From contig NZ_FOMT01000005.1 in NCBI RefSeq assembly GCF_900112695.1, positions 565,957 to 629,956 on the forward strand: a stretch of 64,000 bases of DNA, written 5' to 3'. Shown here in pieces: positions 58,527 to 64,000 of this stretch. Origin of the DNA: Paenibacillus catalpae (GTDB lineage: Bacteria > Bacillota > Bacilli > Paenibacillales > Paenibacillaceae). Every line of letters starts with the position of its first letter. Position 1 is the stretch's first letter. A model generated the notes under the pieces. It saw only the letters and a list, made by a program, of their open reading frames with translations, was not told the DNA's origin and ran no database searches. The translations under genes and the position numbers were made by a program.

Positions 58527-60476
58527 ATGAACGAAGCGGTATTTCAAAGACTGGAATATGACAAATTGAAAAATAAAATGATCGACTACACGGTATCCCC
58601 TGCAGGCCGTATGCTTGCTGAACGCCACGTGCCCAGCATAAACCGTAATCAAATCAGAGCATGGCTGAATGAGACGGAAGAGGCTTCGGCCTTGCTGGCG
58701 ACAGGCGCAAGCGTTCCATTGTCAGCCATGGAGGGGATCGATACATTCCTGGCTTTGCTGGGCAAAGGCCGCATCTATACGGAAACGGAGCTTGATCAGC
58801 TGTTAGCCTGGCTTGTATCCATTTCCCAGATGAAGCGTTACATGGACAACAAGCGAATGATTGCACCTACGATAGCTGCCTATTCAGATTCCATGAATGA
58901 TTGCCCAACTCTCCGGCAAGAGCTGGACCGCTGTATCCGTTATGGCCGTCTTACGGATCAAGCCAGCCCCGATCTTGGAACGATCAGGCGCCATCTGATT
59001 GTTGTTGAGGATAAAATTCACAAGAAGCTGGAAGCTTCGCTTTCCAAATATAAATCAGCGCTGCAGGATCCGATCATAAGCAAGCGCAGGGGACGTTCCG
59101 TTATTTCGGTCAAACGGGAGCACCGGAAGCTGGTTCCCGGTACCGTATGGGATGAATCGGCAAGCGGTCAAACCTTGTTTGTCGAGCCGATTGATGTAGC
59201 GGAGCTGCAGCAGGAATGGCAGGAGTGGTCGGCCGAAGAAGAGCGGGAGAGAACGATTATTTTATCCAGATTGTCGGATCAAGCAGAGCAATACAAGCTG
59301 GAGCTGCTTCAGAACCGGGAAGCGATGGCATCATTTGATTTCATGCTGGCCAGAGGCAAGCTGTCGCTCTCCTATAACGGTCAGCCTGTAACCCTATGCG
59401 ATGAGCCTATGATCAAGCTCGTCGAAGCCCGCCATCCTCTGCTTGGCCATCAAGCAGAACCGATCCATGTGGAGCTTGGCAAGCGATGGAAGCAGCTTAT
59501 TATTACGGGTCCCAACACTGGAGGCAAAACCGTAGCGTTGAAGACTATAGGAGTACTTGCGCTGCTTGTTCAATCCGGCTTGCTTGTGCCGGCATCGCCG
59601 GAGAGCCGGTTTGGCGTCTTCCGACATATTATGGCGGATGTAGGTGACGGGCAAAGTTTGGAGCAGTCGCTTAGTACGTTCTCCTCGCATATTGCCGTTT
59701 TGAAGGAAATGCTGCATGCCGCGGATGACCACACCATTATTCTGCTGGATGAACTGGCAGCAGGGACCGATCCGGGCGAAGGGATTGCCTTGTCCATTGC
59801 GGTGCTGGAGGAATTGCTGAAGCGCAAAGCATTAACCGCGGCGACAACACATTTTAACGAGATTAAGAAGTTTGCTTCCAGAACTGCCGGCTGCATGAAT
59901 GCGAGAATGGCCTTTGATGCCGAGACTCTTCGTCCGCTGTACCGTTTGGAGATCGGGGAAGCGGGTGAAAGCCACGCCTTTGCTATAGCGAGACGTTACG
60001 GGCTGCCGGAGCATGTGATGCTGCGGGCTGAGAAGCTAGCCGAAGGCAGGGTGGAGATCCGGCTGGACGAATCAGCTGGGGAAGAAATAATAACAAACCT
60101 GGAAAGCAAAGATCGGTTGGAACAAGAAGAAGCTAAACAGCCTGTCACGCCGACTAATCCAAAGGAGAAATCCCCGGCGCTAGAATATAACAAGGGAGAT
60201 GCGGTATGGATTTATCCGCTGAAGCGTGCAGGGATTGTTTTTCAGCCGGCTGATGAGCGGGGAGAAGTGATCGTACAGGTACAGGGGAAAAAGATGGCGT
60301 TCAACCGAAAGCGGATCAAACCCTATATCAGCAAGGAAAAGCTGTACCCGGGCACGGATTACGATATGGATATTGTGTTCGACTCGAAGGAGAACCGGAA
60401 GAAGCGGAAGCTGATGAACCGCAAATATGTAGAGGGCTTAACGATAGAGACGAAGCCGGATGTAATCGGGGAATAA
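58527..60476 (+). CDS. MutS2 paralogue lacking the Smr domain
   Basis: 649 residues. The N-terminal region follows MutS2 (FQRLEYDKLKNKMIDYTVSP), then SVKREHRKLVPGTVWDESAS, a coiled coil, Walker A GPNTGGKT (328-335), Walker B LLDELAAGTDPGEG and ATTHFNEIKKFA. A KOW-like segment is at ~557-600 (YNKGDAVWIYPLKRAGIVFQ). The ~80-residue C-terminal Smr nuclease domain is missing; the protein ends shortly after KOW. MutS2 with Smr rescues collided ribosomes in B. subtilis. ATG 58527 follows AAAGGAG; the upstream open frame runs through two terminators and is not coding. A long attenuator-like leader precedes it. Confidence 0.9.
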   Translation: MNEAVFQRLEYDKLKNKMIDYTVSPAGRMLAERHVPSINRNQIRAWLNETEEASALLATGASVPLSAMEGIDTFLALLGKGRIYTETELDQLLAWLVSISQMKRYMDNKRMIAPTIAAYSDSMNDCPTLRQELDRCIRYGRLTDQASPDLGTIRRHLIVVEDKIHKKLEASLSKYKSALQDPIISKRRGRSVISVKREHRKLVPGTVWDESASGQTLFVEPIDVAELQQEWQEWSAEEERERTIILSRLSDQAEQYKLELLQNREAMASFDFMLARGKLSLSYNGQPVTLCDEPMIKLVEARHPLLGHQAEPIHVELGKRWKQLIITGPNTGGKTVALKTIGVLALLVQSGLLVPASPESRFGVFRHIMADVGDGQSLEQSLSTFSSHIAVLKEMLHAADDHTIILLDELAAGTDPGEGIALSIAVLEELLKRKALTAATTHFNEIKKFASRTAGCMNARMAFDAETLRPLYRLEIGEAGESHAFAIARRYGLPEHVMLRAEKLAEGRVEIRLDESAGEEIITNLESKDRLEQEEAKQPVTPTNPKEKSPALEYNKGDAVWIYPLKRAGIVFQPADERGEVIVQVQGKKMAFNRKRIKPYISKEKLYPGTDYDMDIVFDSKENRKKRKLMNRKYVEGLTIETKPDVIGE

Positions 60477-60489
60477 ATGCTTCGCCCCG

Positions 60490-61131
60490 TTAATCTTTAC
60501 TCTGGATAACAAGAAGTGTACCGGTGCGGACGGTTAGAGTACCGACAGGGTCTGCAAGAATGTTGCTTATTCCAAGGGATTGACCGATCCGCAGCGTTGC
60601 TTCATGAAGCGGGTATGCAAAGCCGTGCAGGGTAATTCCGGTTACCTCCTCGGACAGGGGCAGAAGCGAAACATGGCTGTATTCGCCTTGATGCAGCTGG
60701 ACCGATCCTTCCTGCGCAAGTGAAATGGTATTATTCGCATCCGTTATAGAAGCCGGGATGCCTTGCTCCAGTGCCAGCTTCAGCAGATGGACATTCGCGA
60801 GCGAATGGTCAAAGCGGCTTCCCAATGCACCAAGCATTCTAATCTCGGACGGCGATTGGTCCAGCGCATATCGGAAGGCCAGCTCGGTGTCTGTATAGTC
60901 CTTGTCTATCGGATCGTATGTGATTGTCTCCCTGCTGATGGAACGGATAAGCTCCAGTTGCTCCGGGGTTACGGAATCGAAGTCGCCAAGCGCGAGATCC
61001 GGCGTGAATCCGTTCTGTACGAGGAACAATGCACCGCGGTCTGCGCCAATTAACAGATCTCCGGGGCTGATATAGGTACGTACCCAATCGCCTAATCGAC
61101 CGCCTGTACAGATAATAATCCGGTTGTTCAT
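60490..61131 (-). CDS. thiN: thiamine pyrophosphokinase
   Basis: 213 residues; transfers pyrophosphate from ATP to thiamine. Motifs: IICTGGRLGDWV, LIGADRG, LALGDFDSV, DPIDKDYTDTELA and LGSRFDHSLANVHLL. ATG 61131 is chosen because AAAGGAA lies about nine bases upstream on the minus strand and the length then matches the family; the longer frame to 61239 has no site. Convergent with the MutS2-like gene, with no clear terminator between them. Confidence 0.93.
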   Translation of the reverse strand: MNNRIIICTGGRLGDWVRTYISPGDLLIGADRGALFLVQNGFTPDLALGDFDSVTPEQLELIRSISRETITYDPIDKDYTDTELAFRYALDQSPSEIRMLGALGSRFDHSLANVHLLKLALEQGIPASITDANNTISLAQEGSVQLHQGEYSHVSLLPLSEEVTGITLHGFAYPLHEATLRIGQSLGISNILADPVGTLTVRTGTLLVIQSKD

Positions 61132-61345
61132 GTTCACATTTCCTTTCGTCTTATATAGTGCTGAAGCCAGTATAATGCGAATGCCGGGTATAAAACTAGA
61201 TTTTTGTGAAAAAAGAACGAAGAAGGGTAAAAGAAGCAATTGTCAAACCGGATATCCGCGGCTAAAATGATGAAGGACATACCCGACAGGAGTGGCGGAA
61301 CGTACGCAAATGGACGGTCATCATGGAAGCGGAGGAGTAGGGAGC

Positions 61346-61969
61346 TTGGACATCTTTGGCGTTTTCAGTATTATCGGCACGGTTGCTTTTGCAGTCAGCG
61401 GCGCGATCGTAGCCATGGAGGAAGAATACGACATTCTTGGCGTATTCGTGCTTGGCCTTGTGACCGCGTTTGGAGGCGGGGTCATACGTAATTTGCTGAT
61501 CGGCCGGCCGGTTACGACATTATGGAATCAGGGAAGCTTGCTGGAAATAGCTGTTATCGCCATGACGATAGCATTCCTGCTGCCTGTATCCTGGATTAAC
61601 AAATGGAAAAAAAGCGAATCATTCTTTGATGCGATCGGGTTGTCAGCCTTCGCTATTCAAGGTGCTTTATATGCTACCGAGATGAATCACCCGATCAGCG
61701 CTGTACTTGTAGCCGCCATGCTTACCGGGATTGGCGGCGGCATCATCCGCGATGTGCTGGCGGGACGGAAGCCGCTTGTGCTTAAGGATGAGATCTATGC
61801 GGTGTGGGCGATGCTCGCAGGCCTGGCTGTAGGTGAAGGCTGGTTCCATACAACGCTGGAGCTTTTGGTTCTGTTCGTTATTGTTATCGTGTTCCGCATG
61901 CTGTCGGTTTACTACAAATGGAGACTGCCTCGCCGGTCGCTTAAACAGAAGGAGGGTGGCATCATATGA
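61346..61969 (+). CDS. TRIC-family (UPF0126) cation-channel-like membrane protein
   Basis: 207 residues, about seven membrane helices in two repeats: FSIIGTVAFAVSGAIVAMEE and LSAFAIQGALYATEMN; GGGVIRNLLIGRP and GGGIIRDVLAGRKPL are the paired Gly-rich kinks of TRIC channels. TTG 61346 is preferred: GGAGGAG (61331-61337) is eight bases upstream and the family starts here; GTG 61292 and ATG 61310 are alternatives. Overlaps the phosphatase gene by four bases. Confidence 0.85.
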   Translation: MDIFGVFSIIGTVAFAVSGAIVAMEEEYDILGVFVLGLVTAFGGGVIRNLLIGRPVTTLWNQGSLLEIAVIAMTIAFLLPVSWINKWKKSESFFDAIGLSAFAIQGALYATEMNHPISAVLVAAMLTGIGGGIIRDVLAGRKPLVLKDEIYAVWAMLAGLAVGEGWFHTTLELLVLFVIVIVFRMLSVYYKWRLPRRSLKQKEGGII

Positions 61970-62439
61970 ATAAAGCACGTGTTCTGTTTGTTTGCCTCGG
62001 CAACATTTGCAGATCGCCTATGGCGGAGGCTGTATTCCGCAATCTGGTGGAGAAAAGAAAGCTGTCGGACGTGATCGAGATTGATTCTGCCGGGACAGGG
62101 GATTGGCACATCGGGAAACAGCCTCATGAAGGAACCCGCAAGCAGCTCGATCTTCATGGCATCTCGTATGCCGGAATGAAGGCAAGACAATTTACAGCTA
62201 ACGATCAGGAATTTGATTATATCGTTTGCATGGATACGAAGAATGAAGCAGATGTCCGCCGCATTATTGGGGATGCTTCCCATTCAGCGAAAGTATTTAA
62301 ATTTATGGACATGCTGCCGCATCTGACTGAAGATGATGTGCCGGATCCGTATTACACAGGCAATTTCGATTATGTGTATGAGCTGGTTACAGAAGGCTGC
62401 GAGAGACTGCTTGACCAGATTGTTAATGATCTAAAATAA
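61966..62439 (+). CDS. low-molecular-weight protein tyrosine phosphatase
   Basis: 157 residues. P-loop C10-LGNIC-R16-S17 (FVCLGNICRSPMAEA) and the general acid Asp in VPDPYYTG are intact. YfkJ-like in Bacillus. It would dephosphorylate protein tyrosine or arginine; specificity cannot be read from sequence. Coupled to the TRIC gene. Confidence 0.93.
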   Translation: MNKARVLFVCLGNICRSPMAEAVFRNLVEKRKLSDVIEIDSAGTGDWHIGKQPHEGTRKQLDLHGISYAGMKARQFTANDQEFDYIVCMDTKNEADVRRIIGDASHSAKVFKFMDMLPHLTEDDVPDPYYTGNFDYVYELVTEGCERLLDQIVNDLK

Positions 62440-62441
62440 GT

Positions 62442-62484
62442 AAAAAAGCCTTCCTTGTCCGTAGACAAACAGGAAGGCTTTTTT
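62442..62484. terminator. Bidirectional terminator between the phosphatase and esterase genes
   Basis: AAAAAAGCCTTCCT (62442-62455) pairs with AGGAAGGCTTTTTT (62471-62484), inner TGTC/GACA. Perfect 14-bp stem. Confidence 0.92.
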
Positions 62485-62500
62485 ATATTTCATGTATCGG

Positions 62501-63238
62501 TTATTCCATTTCAATAAAATGCATCAAGCCTTCGGGCAGCTCCAGCTGCCAGAAGCCCCATTGATGGCCGCCGTCTTTCTCGGCATAGGTCACCTTTGCG
62601 CCTCTGGCTTCCAAGATAGAGCGGGCCGTCCGGTTAATGTCGAGGAAATCGAACACGCCGTGGCCGGTATCATAAGCCGTCTCCTGGAAACCGGCAATCA
62701 TATAGATTTCCAGCCAAGATAGGTCCTTTTGTGCTTCCATTATCTCGCGCGAACGGTCATAATAAGCACCGGATAACGACAAAATGCGCGTAAACAGTTC
62801 AGGATAGTTGAGAGCCAGGTGGAAGGAGATGGTGCCGCCCAGGGAGTCACCAGCCAGCAGGCGATGCTCCGGAGACGTACGGACCGGATATTTGCCTTCA
62901 ATAAAAGGAATTAGCTCTTGTCCAAAGAAGCGTACATAAGCCTCGTGGCGGTCGCCGTCAGGTGAATATTCAGCTGATCGATGCGTTTTATCGACTTCTA
63001 CGCCAACTATAATAAAAGGTTCAACGCCTTCATCTAGAATCAGTCGGTTCGCCGTTGTTGCAATTCGTCCAAAGTTGAAAAAGTCTTCGCCGTCCTGACA
63101 GTATACAACCGGATAGCTCAGTACTTCGTTATAACCGGGCGGCAAGTAAACGCGCAGGCTGCGTTCGCCTTCAGCCAAATAACTGCTTTTTACAATTTCT
63201 TTCACAACGGTTCGTTTTAAATATCGTTCATCAGTCAT
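62501..63238 (-). CDS. esterase D-family alpha/beta hydrolase
   Basis: 245 residues. Nucleophile S132 in LLAGDSLGGTIS, general base H225 in KDGGHQWGFW; upstream SLRVYLPPGY and VVYCQDGEDFF are typical of the putative esterase family (PF00756) that includes siderophore esterases such as BesA. Substrate not determinable. ATG 63238 has AGGAGG eight bases upstream on the minus strand. Divergent from pdhA. Confidence 0.85.
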   Translation of the reverse strand: MTDERYLKRTVVKEIVKSSYLAEGERSLRVYLPPGYNEVLSYPVVYCQDGEDFFNFGRIATTANRLILDEGVEPFIIVGVEVDKTHRSAEYSPDGDRHEAYVRFFGQELIPFIEGKYPVRTSPEHRLLAGDSLGGTISFHLALNYPELFTRILSLSGAYYDRSREIMEAQKDLSWLEIYMIAGFQETAYDTGHGVFDFLDINRTARSILEARGAKVTYAEKDGGHQWGFWQLELPEGLMHFIEME

Positions 63239-63442
63239 ATGTGGATCCTCCTGAATGGAATGGTTAGCATGTGGGTAAACAATAGTAAGGTAATGTGAAT
63301 CTGCCCGTTCCAAGTCTGCGACTGGATTTGACCCCTGAGTGTATTATGCTGTTATACAGAAAAAACAAATCTGTTACACATACAATTCATCAGTAAAACA
63401 GTCCAGATTAGCGAAAAAACAACGGTTTTTTTGTTTTTTTCT

Positions 63443-63472
63443 TTGACCACATTCGGTAAACAGGTGTATTAT
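63443..63472 (+). promoter_or_regulatory. pdhA promoter (SigA type)
   Basis: TTGACC (63443-63448), 18-nt spacer, TATTAT (63467-63472), about 58 nt before pdhA. Confidence 0.7.
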
Positions 63473-63530
63473 GATTCTATAACAGAGAGCTCCGATTTTC
63501 AAATATTAATGATCGAGGTGAGCGTTCAAA

Positions 63531-64000
63531 ATGAGCAAAGTGCTTAACAAACTGCCATATGAAGTTCAAACGGAACCTGTAAAACCATTATCCGTGTTGT
63601 CGCTCGACGGCGACGTGGTTAATCCGGAATATATGCCGGATCTGACTGACGACCAATTGAAAGAATTAATGTACCGCATGGTATTTACGCGCACATGGGA
63701 TGAGCGTGCCGTAAACCTTGGCCGCCAAGGCCGTCTTGGCTTCTACGCTCCGGTATCCGGACAAGAAGCATCGATGATCGGCAGCGAATATGCGATTAAT
63801 AAAGATGATTTCATCTGCCCAGGCTATCGCGATATCCCGCAGCTTGTATGGCATGGTTTGCCTATGTACCAAGCTTTCCTATATTCCCGCGGCCATCAAC
63901 ATGGCGGACAAATTCCGGCTGATGTACATGTGCTTATGCCGCAAATCATCATCGGCGCACAAGTGCTTCATGCAGCCGGCGTTGCAATGGCATTCAAGAA
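63531..64000 (+). CDS. pdhA: pyruvate dehydrogenase E1 component alpha subunit (3' end outside window)
   Basis: The first ~156 residues are visible, starting MSKVLNKLPYEVQTEPVKPL. The E1-alpha pattern is clear: LMYRMVFTRTWDERAVNLG, RLGFYAPVSGQEASMIGSEY, CPGYRDIPQLVWHGL and GGQIPADVHVLMPQI. ATG 63531 follows GAGGTGAG. It is expected to begin a pdhABCD operon beyond the window. Confidence 0.93.
   Translation, partial: MSKVLNKLPYEVQTEPVKPLSVLSLDGDVVNPEYMPDLTDDQLKELMYRMVFTRTWDERAVNLGRQGRLGFYAPVSGQEASMIGSEYAINKDDFICPGYRDIPQLVWHGLPMYQAFLYSRGHQHGGQIPADVHVLMPQIIIGAQVLHAAGVAMAFK

Noticed and set aside
60467..60489. CGGGG/CCCCG hairpin between the MutS2-like gene and thiN
   Set aside because: Only five base pairs with a 13-nt loop; too weak to call a terminator.
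1..64000. Mobile elements, prophage, tRNA or rRNA genes
   Set aside because: No transposase, integrase or phage gene and no tRNA-like or rRNA-like stretch was seen; gene order is largely syntenic with Bacillus.

Overview
The window reads as chromosome of a low-to-moderate GC, endospore-forming Firmicute, most likely Paenibacillus or a close relative. Evidence: spore genes (cotE, spoVK) are present, nearly every gene has a strong GGAGG-type ribosome binding site, GTG and TTG starts are frequent, and three gene blocks follow the Bacillus subtilis order: cotE-mutS-mutL-miaA-hfq, spoVK-hflX-ynbB-glnR-glnA and lexA-yneA-ynzC. An amidoligase-like gene between cotE and mutS, the fused mutase icmF and a B12-dependent metH favour Paenibacillus over Bacillus (family knowledge, not a database result). 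I saw no tRNA, rRNA, CRISPR array, prophage or insertion sequence.

Layout. 1-2.7 kb: tail of an operon with a FAD oxidoreductase, an SRPBCC protein and a ketosynthase. 2.8-8.5 kb: icmF, small conserved genes, a beta-carbonic anhydrase and a HesB-like protein. 8.6-14.1 kb: M32 carboxypeptidase, an ABC importer of the nitrate/sulfonate/thiamine-precursor class and an aromatic-acid-exporter-like membrane protein. 14.1-23.2 kb: cotE, amidoligase, mutS, mutL, a methyltransferase, miaA and hfq. 23.3-28 kb: class A penicillin-binding protein, a lipoprotein cyclophilin, DUF402 and YdcF proteins. 28-33.8 kb: spoVK, hflX, ynbB, glnR, glnA. 33.8-37.7 kb: PspC, lexA/yneA SOS locus, ynzC, a membrane protein, a HAD phosphatase and mtnD. 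37.8-43.4 kb: metH, RNase Z, a YfhP-like protein. 43.5-51 kb: a probable DNA-repair operon (mrfA, mrfB, HAD, Fpg-type glycosylase, AP endonuclease, cREC protein, RlmM-like methyltransferase). 51-58.1 kb: a Ser/Thr kinase fused to a ParA/CpaE-like domain, a two-component system, a nitrilase-family hydrolase, two acetyltransferases and a PhnP-like hydrolase. 58.1-60.5 kb: a long leader RNA in front of a MutS2 paralogue lacking the Smr domain. 60.5-64 kb: thiN, a TRIC-type channel, a low-molecular-weight phosphatase, an esterase and the start of pdhA.

Most notable signals: (1) the leader at 58.1-58.5 kb, with promoter, 8-codon ORF with a perfect ribosome binding site, long-range pairing of that ORF with downstream RNA, two intrinsic terminators and a competing hairpin. 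This is the architecture of ribosome-mediated attenuation, placed before a gene whose family is linked to rescue of stalled ribosomes. (2) A repeat unit (core GATGCTTACGAAG plus a hairpin) sitting directly before the Shine-Dalgarno of both the carbonic anhydrase gene and, in three tandem 41-bp copies, glnA. (3) A LexA-like palindrome in front of the mrfAB/base-excision-repair operon. All functional statements come from reading motifs by eye; no similarity search or folding program was run.
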